Source of the DNA: UBA8079 sp049601915 | GTDB taxonomy: Bacteria > Pseudomonadota > Alphaproteobacteria > UBA6615 | Assembly: GCA_049601915.1 (NCBI GenBank) | Contig: JBMYRB010000006.1 | Span: 82,702 to 146,701, forward strand | Reading direction: 5' to 3' | Length of the DNA stretch: 64,000 nt | Translations under genes and position numbers: made by a program | Shown: positions 1 to 8,377 of the stretch, in pieces | How the letters are laid out: each line of letters opens with the position of its first letter | Position numbering within the stretch: position 1 is the first letter of the stretch | Notes under the pieces: model-generated | Told to the model about the DNA's origin: nothing | Seen by the model: only the letters and a program-made list of their open reading frames with translations | The model's database searches: none

Positions 1-1
1 G

Positions 2-1318
2 ATAGCGATGGTGGGGACAGGGTATGTCGGCCTGGTGTCGGGCGCCTGTTTCTCGGAGTTTGGCTGGGATGTGGTCTGTGTCGATCTGGATGCGGACAAG
101 ATCAAGATGCTCGAGACGGGCGAAATGCCGATCTACGAGCCCCGGCTCAATGATCTGGTCGCACGCAATGTGTCGGGAGGGCGGCTGAGCTTTACCACTG
201 ATCTGGCGTCGGCCGTGTCGGGTGCCGACGCGGTGTTTATTGCCGTGGGCACCCCGTCGCGCCGTGGCGATGGTCATGCCGACCTGAGCTATGTCTTCCA
301 GGCAGCCGAAGATATTGCCCGGAACGCCGATGGTTACACCGTGGTGGTAACAAAATCGACGGTACCGGTCGGCACCGGCCGGGAGGTTTTGAAACGCATT
401 CGCGCCGCGGCCCCGGATGCAGATATCGATATTGCGTCGAACCCCGAGTTCCTGCGCGAGGGTTCCGCGATCGAGGATTTCATGCGCCCCGACCGGGTGG
501 TGATTGGGGCCGATACGGACCGCGCGCGGGAAACCGTGGCGAGCATGTATCGCCCGTTATTCCTCCGCGACACTCCAATCATCCAGACGAGCCTGGAGAC
601 GGCGGAACTGATCAAGTACGCGGCCAACACCTTCCTGGCGACAAAGATCACCTTCATTAATGAATTCGCTGATTTGTGTGAGAAAGTCGGCGCGGATGTT
701 CAGGAACTGGCCAAGGGAATCGGCCTCGATGGCCGGATCGGCGGGAAGTTTCTACATGCTGGGCCGGGCTATGGCGGCTCGTGCTTCCCAAAGGATACAG
801 AGGCGCTGGTGCGCTCCGCCCGGGATGCCGAGGCCCCCATCACCATTGTCGAGCAGGTCGTGGCCGTGAACGGCGAGCGCAAGGAGGCGATGGCGCGTAA
901 GATCATTGCCGCGTGCGGCGGCGATGTTCAGGGCAAAACCCTTGCCGTCCTCGGGCTGACCTTCAAACCGAACACCGACGACATGCGCGAATCGCCGAGC
1001 CTGGTCATCGTGCCACGGTTGATCGAGGCAGGGGCGACGGTGCGCGTCTTCGACCCGGTGGGCATGGACGAGGCGCGCAAACTGATGGACGGTCCGGTCT
1101 GGTGCGAAGATGCCTATGACACCATGGATGGTGCGGACGCAGTCGCCATTCTGACCGAATGGAATGAGTTCCGCGGCCTTGATTTGGCACGCATGGAATT
1201 ACTTTTGAAACAGCTTATCATGGTCGACCTTCGGAACATCTATCGTCCCGAAGAGATGGCCGCTGCCGGTTTCCACTATACATCCGTGGGCCGCGCCTCC
1301 GTTACTCCAGCAAGCTAG
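2..1318 (+). CDS. ugd: UDP-glucose 6-dehydrogenase, 5' end cut by window
   Basis: Oxidises UDP-glucose to UDP-glucuronate with two NAD+, feeding exopolysaccharide or LPS sugar synthesis in the cytoplasm. The N-terminal Rossmann loop GTGYVGL and the catalytic cysteine in GGSCFPKD (about residue 259 from the first ATG at position 8) are both visible, as is the conserved ASNPEFLREG stretch. The reading frame stays open to the window edge: codons 2-7 read Ile-Ala directly before the ATG at 8, and family members usually start a few residues further up (M-x-I-A-M-I-G-T-G). The real start therefore probably lies just outside the window, and Met at 8 is internal. A phosphomannomutase gene follows after 9 bases, so the two are likely co-transcribed. 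Confidence 0.95.
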   Translation: MAMVGTGYVGLVSGACFSEFGWDVVCVDLDADKIKMLETGEMPIYEPRLNDLVARNVSGGRLSFTTDLASAVSGADAVFIAVGTPSRRGDGHADLSYVFQAAEDIARNADGYTVVVTKSTVPVGTGREVLKRIRAAAPDADIDIASNPEFLREGSAIEDFMRPDRVVIGADTDRARETVASMYRPLFLRDTPIIQTSLETAELIKYAANTFLATKITFINEFADLCEKVGADVQELAKGIGLDGRIGGKFLHAGPGYGGSCFPKDTEALVRSARDAEAPITIVEQVVAVNGERKEAMARKIIAACGGDVQGKTLAVLGLTFKPNTDDMRESPSLVIVPRLIEAGATVRVFDPVGMDEARKLMDGPVWCEDAYDTMDGADAVAILTEWNEFRGLDLARMELLLKQLIMVDLRNIYRPEEMAAAGFHYTSVGRASVTPAS

Positions 1319-1327
1319 AGGTTCCGC

Positions 1328-2713
1328 ATGGCGGAGACTCATTCGTTCGATCCCACGATTCTGCGTGAGTATGATATTCGCGGCGTAGTTGGCGACACCC
1401 TGACGGCAAAAGACGCCTATGCGGTCGGCCGTAGTTTCGGCACCTGCGTGGTCGAAAAGGGGGGTGATCAGGTCGCACTGGGTTTCGATGGGCGCCTGAC
1501 GTCACCGGAGCTGGCAGAAGCGGTTCTCGATGGCCTCATGGCATGTGGGCTCGCGGTGAAGCGGATCAACATGGGGCCGACCCCGATGCTGTCCTTTGCG
1601 ATCCGCCACCTCGAAACAGGTTCGGGCCTGATGGTGACGGGAAGCCACAACCCGGCAGCCTATAACGGGTTCAAGATGACGCTGGCCGGCAAGCCGTTCT
1701 TCGGCGACGACATCCAGCGGCTTGGTTCGATTGCCGGCACCGCTGCGTATGCTGAGGGTAGTGGCAGCGTCGAGGATATCGATGTCCGCGAAGACTATGT
1801 TGCGGTTCTGGCGCAAGAACATCAGCCCATGCGCAAGGCGCGGATCGCGTGGGACCCGGGCAACGGGGCGGGCGGGGAAGTCTTGAACATGCTCTGCTCG
1901 CGCATGCCCGGCCATCACCATGTGGTCAACGGCATCGTCGACGGCACCTTTCCTGGACATCACCCGGACCCGACCGTGGCGGCAAATCTGGTCGATCTGC
2001 AAAACCATGTTGCCGAACATGATTGCGAACTGGGCATAGCATTCGACGGGGATGCTGACCGTATCGGTGTGATTGACGGGAAGGGACGTATCCTTTGGGC
2101 CGACCAACTCATGATGCTGTTCGCCGAGGATGTTCTCAACGACAGTCCGGGGGCGACGATTATCGCCGATGTGAAATCGAGCCAGGTGCTGTTTGACGAG
2201 ATCGCGCAGCACGGCGGCGAGCCGGTGATGTGGAAGACCGGACATTCGCTGATCAAATCGAAGATGGCGGAAACATCTGCGCCGCTGGCCGGGGAAATGA
2301 GCGGGCACATCTTCTTTGCCGACCGATATTTCGGATTTGATGATGGCCTGTATGCCGCCGTCCGCCTCTTGTCGCTGCTGGAACGCAAGGGAGAGACCCT
2401 GGCCGATCTTTTCGACCGGCTGCCCGTTGTCTGTAACACGCCCGAATTGCGCTTTCCCTGTTCTGAGGACCGCAAGTTCGCCGTGATCGGCGAAGTCGAG
2501 GCGCGCCTGTCCGATAACGGGGCGGATGTGTCGGGTATCGACGGCGTTCGTGTCAGCACGCCCGATGGCTGGTGGCTGCTTCGTGCATCGAACACGCAGG
2601 ATGTTTTGGTGGCCCGCTGCGAGGCCGGTGACGAATCAGGTCTTTCCCGATTGAAACAAGACTTATCCGAGCAACTCGCAGCGAGCGGTATCGAGGCGCC
2701 CGCAGACCTCTGA
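1328..2713 (+). CDS. Phosphomannomutase/phosphoglucomutase
   Basis: Alpha-D-phosphohexomutase that interconverts 6-phospho and 1-phospho hexoses and so supplies GDP-mannose or UDP-glucose precursors. At 461 aa it has the usual length. The phosphoserine loop TGSHNP is near residue 104, the metal-binding loop FDGDADR near residue 239, and the sugar-binding GEMSGH near residue 324. A C-terminal phosphate-binding segment with RASNTQ is also present. It starts 9 bases after the ugd stop, consistent with a sugar-nucleotide operon. Whether mannose or glucose is preferred cannot be told from sequence; AlgC/ManB-type bifunctionality is the family norm. Confidence 0.93.
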   Translation: MAETHSFDPTILREYDIRGVVGDTLTAKDAYAVGRSFGTCVVEKGGDQVALGFDGRLTSPELAEAVLDGLMACGLAVKRINMGPTPMLSFAIRHLETGSGLMVTGSHNPAAYNGFKMTLAGKPFFGDDIQRLGSIAGTAAYAEGSGSVEDIDVREDYVAVLAQEHQPMRKARIAWDPGNGAGGEVLNMLCSRMPGHHHVVNGIVDGTFPGHHPDPTVAANLVDLQNHVAEHDCELGIAFDGDADRIGVIDGKGRILWADQLMMLFAEDVLNDSPGATIIADVKSSQVLFDEIAQHGGEPVMWKTGHSLIKSKMAETSAPLAGEMSGHIFFADRYFGFDDGLYAAVRLLSLLERKGETLADLFDRLPVVCNTPELRFPCSEDRKFAVIGEVEARLSDNGADVSGIDGVRVSTPDGWWLLRASNTQDVLVARCEAGDESGLSRLKQDLSEQLAASGIEAPADL

Positions 2714-2854
2714 TTGCAAGTGTTTCAGGCGTTTCTCGCCCATTCCTATTCTGCTCATCTGTCGAGACCGTGATCGAATTTCGGATCGCGGCCAGCGCGG
2801 TGAGTGCCTACGCTGTTCTGGTTGAATACGCGTTGACCCAGTCAGGCAGAAACC

Positions 2855-3976
2855 ATGACAGCGATGAAACTAGGCTACTTCGCCATGCCGGTGCACCCGC
2901 TGCATCGCGACTACACCCAGGTGCTCCGCGAAGACCGGGAGGCGGTCATTCTGTGCGACGAGTTGGGGTTCAACGACGCGTTCATCGGGGAACATCTGAC
3001 CGACAAGGCGGAGAGCATCACCAACTCGATGATGTTCCACGCGACGCTTATCCACTCGACCAAACAAATCAAACTCGCGACCGGCACGACCAATCTGTCT
3101 CACATGCACCCGGTGCTGATTGCGACCCATGCGGCTATGTTTGATCACCTCGCGGAAGGCAGGTTCATTCTGGGGATCAGCGCGGGGGCGTTGCGCTCCG
3201 ATGCGGAAGCGCTCGGGATGATCGACGAGGACCGGAACCAGATATTCGCCGAAGCCATCGATGTTATCCTGAAAATCTGGGAACGCGACCCGCCCTACAA
3301 CATCGATTTGCCGGACAACCGGTTCAAGGTCTCGACGGAGATCTCGCTCTTCGAGGAAGTGGGGGTCGGAATCATGCCGAAACCCCTTCAGCAACCACGG
3401 CCCGAGATCGTCGGGACGGTGGTCGCGCCTTACTCCAAGGGTGTAATCGCCATGGGGGCACGGGATTTCCACCCCCTGTCGGCAAACTTCCTGATCGATA
3501 AATGGGCCGCAACACACTGGGCCAACTACCAGCAGGGCAAGGAGAGCGCCGGTGAGGTCGCTAACCCGGCGGATTGGCGTGTCGCGCGAACATTGTTTGT
3601 TGCCGATGACGATGAGACCGCGAAGAGCTATGGCAAAGACGATGCGAAAAGCCCGTACCGTTTCTATTACAGCCAGCTCTACAAGAAGCTTAAACGCTCG
3701 GACCGCCATAGAGTCTTCGCGCATGATCGCGACGAACCGGAAGAGGCAATAACGTTCGAACGCATTCTGGACGATCTGGTTATTTGCGGTACCGTCAATG
3801 ACGTTGTCGACCAGATCCTCGCTTTGCGTGAGATCACGGGTGATTTCGGCGAACTGGTCTATGCCGGTACCGATTGGGTGGACGAGAAACTATCCCGGCG
3901 GTCCATGCAGTTGATGGCCGAAGAGGTGATGCCGCGGGTCAACAATGCCATCGCCGGTTCGAAGGCCGCTGAATAA
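2855..3976 (+). CDS. LLM-class flavin-dependent oxidoreductase (luciferase-like monooxygenase)
   Basis: A 373-residue TIM-barrel protein of the bacterial luciferase family, which uses reduced FMN (or F420 in some lineages) to oxygenate small organic substrates. Family signs are the N-terminal MKLGYFAMP strand, EHLTDKAES, the IKLATGTTNL strand, a HPVLIATHAAMFDHL helix and GRFILGISAGA. The start at 2855 gives MTAMKLGYF; the in-frame ATG at 2864 is equally possible because neither has a strong ribosome-binding site. The substrate is unknown. It stands alone: 141 bases separate it from the mutase gene upstream and the gene downstream runs the other way. I see no recognisable site in the upstream gap. 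Confidence 0.85.
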   Translation: MTAMKLGYFAMPVHPLHRDYTQVLREDREAVILCDELGFNDAFIGEHLTDKAESITNSMMFHATLIHSTKQIKLATGTTNLSHMHPVLIATHAAMFDHLAEGRFILGISAGALRSDAEALGMIDEDRNQIFAEAIDVILKIWERDPPYNIDLPDNRFKVSTEISLFEEVGVGIMPKPLQQPRPEIVGTVVAPYSKGVIAMGARDFHPLSANFLIDKWAATHWANYQQGKESAGEVANPADWRVARTLFVADDDETAKSYGKDDAKSPYRFYYSQLYKKLKRSDRHRVFAHDRDEPEEAITFERILDDLVICGTVNDVVDQILALREITGDFGELVYAGTDWVDEKLSRRSMQLMAEEVMPRVNNAIAGSKAAE

Positions 3977-3997
3977 TCGGCTCTGTAACGAACCGCG

Positions 3998-5284
3998 CTA
4001 CTGCGGAGCCTGGGCCAGTTGAATATTGCCGTTTGGCGTTACCATGGCGCATGCAGAGCCGGAGCTTCGCAACTGGCGGCAGACATTGCGCGCGATGTCT
4101 TCCTGCATGCCGACGATCCGGGCCCGAAACAGGGTCGTCCCCTTGGCGTCCAGCGATAGAACCTCGATGGTTGCCGTCGCGGGCAGTCCGCGCAGTCGCT
4201 GCGAGGCCTGGCCCGCGGCCAGATGGGCGCGGCTGTAGCCCTTGAAAGCGCCGACCTGAACACCCCAATCGAGCAGACCGTCAATGTTGTCGCGAATGTT
4301 CTCCGGTGTGGTTCCGGCCGACGGAACCTGCGTGAGTGCGAGACGCGGCGCGACGGTGGTCGGTGTTTGCTCCGGGATCACGGGCTTCGCCACGGGCAGG
4401 GCGGCATAAGTGGAATGGGCTTGTGCACGGCCCCAGGTGCGGTTCAGCAGGGACGCCATGTGTGTATCGCGCGATTGGCCCGTCTTGCCGCCGAAGACAA
4501 CACCGATGAGGCGCACGCCATTGCGTTCCGCCGATGCCACCAGGTTGAAGCCCGAGGCGCGGATGTACCCGGTCTTGATGCCGTCCATGCCCGCGTAGGT
4601 CTTCAGCAGCTTGTTGTAATTGCTGTAGGTTCGCTTGCCGTAGCGGAAGGTGAGGTCGGAGAAGTGCTCGTAATGGTCGGGAAACCGGACAAGCATCTCC
4701 CGGCCGAGGATGGCCATGTCCCGGGCGGTGCTGAGCTGGCCGCGGTTGGGCAGGCCCGATGCGTTCTTGAAGGTCGTCCGGCGCATGCCGATCTCGTATG
4801 CCCGATTTGTCATCATCTGGGCAAACTTGATTTCCGTCCCGCCGATCGCTTCGGCGACCACGGTGGCGACGTCGTTGGCCGACTTTACCGAAAGCGCGCC
4901 GATGGCATCTCTGACGGTGATGGTCTGGCCGACTTTGAGGCCGAGTTTGGAGGGTGCCTGGCCCGCCGCGCGTCGTGACACCGGCAAGGCCTGATCGAGC
5001 TTGAGGCGGCCGGTCTCGAGCGCTTCGAAAACCATGAAGAGCGTCATGATCTTGGTCAGAGAGGCGGGGAAGTTCCGTGTGTCTGCGTTTCGTGCGTAGA
5101 AGACTTCGCCGCTTCGGGCATCCATCACGAACGACGCGTAACCTGCCTGGGCCGGCTGGGCGGAGAATATTGCGGCTGCCGCAAACAGGCCCGCAGCAAG
5201 GGTTTGGGCGGGGCGTCGCAGGGTGCGCGCGCGCAGTTTGCTCACCGCAATGTACCCCTTGCCGAAACCAAAATACCTGCCCAT
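3998..5284 (-). CDS. D-alanyl-D-alanine carboxypeptidase (DacA type) with SPOR domain
   Basis: Penicillin-binding protein that trims the terminal D-Ala from peptidoglycan stem peptides in the periplasm. From the chosen ATG at 5284 it has a signal peptide ending near AQA (residue 47), the SxxK motif SLTK (Ser75, Lys78), the SxN motif in SANDV (about 137) and the KTG motif in IKTGYIRASG (about 240). The last 80 or so residues (GVQVGAFKGYSRA onward) form a SPOR domain, which binds denuded glycan at division sites. The frame is open to an ATG at 5386, but that would put an uncharged-poor 34-residue tail before the signal peptide and would absorb three GANTC sites better read as promoter DNA. Convergent with the monooxygenase gene. 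Confidence 0.92.
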   Translation of the reverse strand: MGRYFGFGKGYIAVSKLRARTLRRPAQTLAAGLFAAAAIFSAQPAQAGYASFVMDARSGEVFYARNADTRNFPASLTKIMTLFMVFEALETGRLKLDQALPVSRRAAGQAPSKLGLKVGQTITVRDAIGALSVKSANDVATVVAEAIGGTEIKFAQMMTNRAYEIGMRRTTFKNASGLPNRGQLSTARDMAILGREMLVRFPDHYEHFSDLTFRYGKRTYSNYNKLLKTYAGMDGIKTGYIRASGFNLVASAERNGVRLIGVVFGGKTGQSRDTHMASLLNRTWGRAQAHSTYAALPVAKPVIPEQTPTTVAPRLALTQVPSAGTTPENIRDNIDGLLDWGVQVGAFKGYSRAHLAAGQASQRLRGLPATATIEVLSLDAKGTTLFRARIVGMQEDIARNVCRQLRSSGSACAMVTPNGNIQLAQAPQ

Positions 5285-5313
5285 CAACAACCGTCCGGTC
5301 AATTTTTTCAATT

Positions 5314-5346
5314 GAATCAACGCGATTCTAGTGAATGCACCGAATC
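5314..5346 (-). promoter_or_regulatory. Cluster of three GANTC (CcrM) methylation sites
   Basis: GAATC at 5314-5318, GATTC at 5324-5328 and GAATC at 5342-5346 sit within 33 bases, just upstream of the preferred dacA start at 5284. GANTC is the target of the cell-cycle methylase CcrM in alphaproteobacteria, where hemimethylation of promoter sites can time transcription. The link to control of dacA is inference. Confidence 0.4.
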
Positions 5347-5412
5347 CATGTAAATAGCATCGTTCAATTAACTCATCACTCACCATGTTAGACAGCCAAG
5401 CCGTGAGGGATT

Positions 5413-6066
5413 ATGCGCCGTTTCGCTTTCACAACCTTTGCCGCTCTAGGGCTGGCCGCCTGCACCACATTCGGAGGTTCAGTCGACAATCCCATCGAGC
5501 GGTCGCTGACCTGGTTCAGTTATGTCGCCGGCGACGATATTCGCGCTGCATGTCAGCCGGGTTCGCCCGATCAGTTTCGATTTGTCTATAACGGTGTCTA
5601 TGAACGTCAGATCAGGGCCTATGATTTGCGCCTGAACGACAATTGTGGCGAGCTGACGTCACGAGCACGCAACAAGGCGGGCAATGTTGCCAACTTTCAA
5701 TTTAGCAATCTGTTGGGGCCGTGGGAGTTGCGCCTTTCTACCGCTGGGTTGACGAGCCCAGACGTGACGGAGATCGTTGAGGCTTTGAAGCGCGACGTGG
5801 CGGCGGCACCGGCGTCTGCGGGACAGCGGCTTCGCAGCAACAATTTCTACTGGGCCGTCGCCACGTGCCAGTCCGGGACATTCCGATTGCACGCGTTTGA
5901 TCAGGACCGGGTTGAAATCAAGTCACTGGAATTTCGCGGGCCGTTGCTGGCCTACGACACGACAAATGTCGGTTTCGCCGAGGCCAAACAAATTGAGGGC
6001 TTTTCCGAAGACGCTTTCGAGATCAGAATAAACCGCACGGGCGACGGTATCGTCGGCCTGTTCTAG
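5413..6066 (+). CDS. Hypothetical lipoprotein
   Basis: A 217-residue protein I do not recognise. It begins with a short basic-hydrophobic signal and a lipobox ending LAAC, so Cys17 would be lipidated and the protein anchored to a membrane from the periplasmic side. The mature part is rich in beta-prone segments (QFRFVYNGVYERQIRAYDL and others) with no motif I can name. A good ribosome-binding site, GAGGG, lies five bases before the ATG. It diverges from dacA, so the region 5285-5412 must hold both promoters. A hydrolase gene follows on the same strand after 31 bases and may be co-transcribed. Confidence 0.75.
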   Translation: MRRFAFTTFAALGLAACTTFGGSVDNPIERSLTWFSYVAGDDIRAACQPGSPDQFRFVYNGVYERQIRAYDLRLNDNCGELTSRARNKAGNVANFQFSNLLGPWELRLSTAGLTSPDVTEIVEALKRDVAAAPASAGQRLRSNNFYWAVATCQSGTFRLHAFDQDRVEIKSLEFRGPLLAYDTTNVGFAEAKQIEGFSEDAFEIRINRTGDGIVGLF

Positions 6067-6097
6067 GCGCAGTCCGGTTTATTAAGGGGAAGAGGTT

Positions 6098-6928
6098 ATG
6101 ACTTTGTTGCGGCGTGAGGATTATCCGGACCAGTTGCCGCGGCCGGAGGCCGTGCTGGCCTACCAGCAGGAACTTTGGGACAAGAGCCGCGATGTGGCGG
6201 GCGACGACATCCCCTGGGGCGACGATATCTATCAGCGGGTTGCGATCTATCCCGCTCCCGACCCCAATGGCGATGTGTTCGCCTTCATCCATGGCGGGCG
6301 CTGGACGAGCGGTCACAAGGAAGCCATGGCTTTCATGGCGCCGGGGTTCCACGCCGCAGGAATTACATTTGCCAGTCTGGGGCATCGGCTTGCACCCGCG
6401 ACTTATGATGATGGATTCCCCGACTTGTGCAGTGGGCTGGCCTGTTTGTCCGCAAATGTAGACCGGGTCGGGGGTGACCCCCAACGGATATTTATCGGTG
6501 GGCATTCATCGGGTGGCCACTATGCCGCCCAGCTAGCCGTGACCCGCGACTGGCAGGCCCGTCATGGCCTGGCCCGCGAAGTCATCAAGGGGTTTCTGCC
6601 GATCTCCGGCGTCTACGATGTCTCCTCGGAGGCCGATTACGAAGATTGGCCGCCGCCCTGCCTCAGCGAAGGTGACGACGGCCGGGAGAAGAGCCCGCAA
6701 TATCGTATCGCCGAGGCACCGCCGCCGGCTCTGGTGACGTGGGGGGGCGAGGATTATCCGTTCTTGATTCCTCAGGGAAAGGATTTCGCCCAGGCGCTAG
6801 TAGATGGCGGCGGCGAGGTGGAGACACTGGAGATCCCCGGGATGACGCATTTCACGGTGCTGGGTGACGGGGCCGACCCCGCGGGTGCGTGGAACCAACG
6901 CGCCGTGAGCTGGATCGCCGAGCACTAG
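6098..6928 (+). CDS. Alpha/beta hydrolase (esterase or kynurenine-formamidase-like)
   Basis: A 276-residue alpha/beta-fold hydrolase. The oxyanion-hole motif HGGRW, the nucleophile elbow GGHSSGGH (Ser137), a likely acid in WGGEDYP and the catalytic histidine in MTHFTV are in the expected order. The HGG signature and size fit the hormone-sensitive-lipase or arylformamidase-like groups, but the substrate cannot be assigned. A strong ribosome-binding site (AAGGGGAAGAGG) precedes the ATG. It follows the lipoprotein gene by 31 bases. No signal peptide is seen, so it should act in the cytoplasm. Confidence 0.85.
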   Translation: MTLLRREDYPDQLPRPEAVLAYQQELWDKSRDVAGDDIPWGDDIYQRVAIYPAPDPNGDVFAFIHGGRWTSGHKEAMAFMAPGFHAAGITFASLGHRLAPATYDDGFPDLCSGLACLSANVDRVGGDPQRIFIGGHSSGGHYAAQLAVTRDWQARHGLAREVIKGFLPISGVYDVSSEADYEDWPPPCLSEGDDGREKSPQYRIAEAPPPALVTWGGEDYPFLIPQGKDFAQALVDGGGEVETLEIPGMTHFTVLGDGADPAGAWNQRAVSWIAEH

Positions 6929-7061
6929 AAACCCAACCCAACTGGACGGTGAATGCGCCCCGGGTCGTTCCGGTTGGTGGCGCCACGGTGCGCGATAATC
7001 TTTGTTTTGCAAAGAGATATCGCAATTGCGAAGAAAAAATGATGCATCGCACAAAATTCCG

Positions 7062-7090
7062 TTGACAAGAACCATGGCCGCGCCCATATT
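7062..7090 (+). promoter_or_regulatory. Sigma-70-type promoter for the phasin gene
   Basis: A consensus -35 box TTGACA (7062-7067) and a -10-like CATATT (7085-7090) are separated by 17 bases, about 110 bases before the phasin ATG. The flanking DNA is unusually rich in TGC/GCA (for example TCGCAATTGCGA at 7019-7030 and TTGCAATGCAGCA further down). PhaR repressors of polyhydroxyalkanoate genes are known to bind TGC-rich sites, so repression by PhaR is plausible. Confidence 0.6.
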
Positions 7091-7199
7091 CTCGTCATAT
7101 TGCAATGCAGCATAGCTAATTAATTCAGGGCTTGGTTCCACAGTTTCCCGGTCCTCGGCGCATGTGCTCCGGAATGCACATAACGAAAGGAGGTCAGAC

Positions 7200-7736
7200 A
7201 TGGCCACCACGAAAAAGAACGGTGCGGCGAAAGCTACTCAGGAAACCCTGGAATCCGCTGCCGCAGCGCAGAAGAAGACGTTCGAAGACGCCGTACAGGC
7301 CGGCACCGAAGCCTTCGCCAAGAGCTACGAGCAGTTCTACACGACCGCGCGTGAGCAGATGGACAAGGCGCAGAAATCCGCCCTGGAGAATATGGACCAG
7401 CTTAGCGATGCCAGCCGCGAGAACGCCGAGGTGCTCGTCGTTTCGGGCAACATCTTCGCCAAGGGTTTCGAGATCGTCGGCAAGGAAATCGCCGCATACG
7501 CCGAGAGGACGATCGAGGCCAATTTGGCCGCGGCCCAGCAGCTCGGTGTGGTTAAGAACCCGCAGGAGTTCCTGGACCTCCAGACCCAGCTCGCGAAGGC
7601 TGCCTACGATGATTTCGTTACAGAATCCGCCAAGTTGCAGGACCTATCGGTCAAGGTTTCCAACGAAGCCGTACAGCCGCTGAACGAGCGTCTCAACAAG
7701 GTCGTTGAGAACTTCTCCAAGTCAATCGCCGCGTAA
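7200..7736 (+). CDS. Phasin family protein
   Basis: A 178-residue, Ala/Lys/Glu-rich, all-helical protein of the phasin family, which coats polyhydroxyalkanoate granules and limits their size. Family features are an N-terminal basic stretch, a long amphipathic helix running through FAKSYEQFYTTAREQMDKAQ, the NAEVLVVSGNIFAKGFE segment, and a C-terminal QPLNERLNKVVENF helix. The ATG at 7200 is chosen over an upstream in-frame start at 7164 because a near-perfect ribosome-binding site (AAAGGAGGT) lies directly in front. It has its own promoter and a strong terminator, so it is a single-gene unit, as is common for abundant phasins. No polymerase (phaC) or phaR is in this window. Confidence 0.92.
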   Translation: MATTKKNGAAKATQETLESAAAAQKKTFEDAVQAGTEAFAKSYEQFYTTAREQMDKAQKSALENMDQLSDASRENAEVLVVSGNIFAKGFEIVGKEIAAYAERTIEANLAAAQQLGVVKNPQEFLDLQTQLAKAAYDDFVTESAKLQDLSVKVSNEAVQPLNERLNKVVENFSKSIAA

Positions 7737-7762
7737 CTCTCCTCCCTTTACGTAGGCGTTTC

Positions 7763-7804
7763 GACGGCCCGGCCCAGGATTTCTGGCCGGGCCGTCTCTA
7801 TTTC
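7763..7804 (+). terminator. Rho-independent terminator after the phasin gene
   Basis: A perfect 12-base-pair GC-rich stem (7763-7774 with 7785-7796), a 10-base loop and a modest T-containing tail (TCTATTT). It isolates the phasin unit from clpS. Confidence 0.8.
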
Positions 7805-7925
7805 GGCGACTTGTCTTTCTCGCCCTCGCATCTCAAATATCTGGATAAGTGCACCACACGCATTCACCTACGTGCGTGGCTCGGCTACAATGTTGCGTGC
7901 GTTAAAACGGATGTATGAACCTAAG

Positions 7926-8315
7926 ATGTTAAGCAGTCTCAAGGAGTTGCTGGAAAAACGCAGCGTCGCACCGCGTGCGTCGGATGATGATTCCGACGAT
8001 GCGATCGGCGGCGACGGCGGCAACAGCACAGGTATTGCGACCAAGACCCGGACAAAGACGAAGAAACCGTCGATGTACAAGGTCTTGATGCTGAACGACG
8101 ACTACACGCCGATGGAATTCGTCGTGCTGGTGCTCGAACAGTTCTTCGGGAAACAGCATGAAGAGGCCATCAAGATCATGCTTCACGTCCATCAGAAGGG
8201 CGTTGGGATATGTGGTGTGTTTACCTATGAAGTCGCCGAGACCAAGGTGACCCAGGTCATGGATTTTGCGCGCAAGCATGAGCATCCGTTGCAATGCACG
8301 CTGGAAAAGGAATGA
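7926..8315 (+). CDS. clpS: ATP-dependent Clp protease adaptor ClpS
   Basis: Adaptor that recognises N-degrons (N-terminal Leu, Phe, Tyr, Trp) and hands them to ClpAP in the cytoplasm. The conserved core is complete: MYKVLMLNDDYTPMEFV, then KIMLHVHQKG and GVFTYEVAETKV, ending HPLQCTLEKE. An acidic, low-complexity linker precedes the core, as is normal. The start is uncertain: in-frame GTG at 7872 and ATG at 7890 would add 18 or 12 residues, and none has a convincing ribosome-binding site. The ATG at 7926 gives 129 aa, close to family length. clpA follows 62 bases downstream, the standard arrangement. Confidence 0.95.
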   Translation: MLSSLKELLEKRSVAPRASDDDSDDAIGGDGGNSTGIATKTRTKTKKPSMYKVLMLNDDYTPMEFVVLVLEQFFGKQHEEAIKIMLHVHQKGVGICGVFTYEVAETKVTQVMDFARKHEHPLQCTLEKE

Positions 8316-8377
8316 CGCGCGACTATTTGATGTTGAACCGGATGACGAAGCCCTGACGCAGAAGGTAACCTTCGCAA

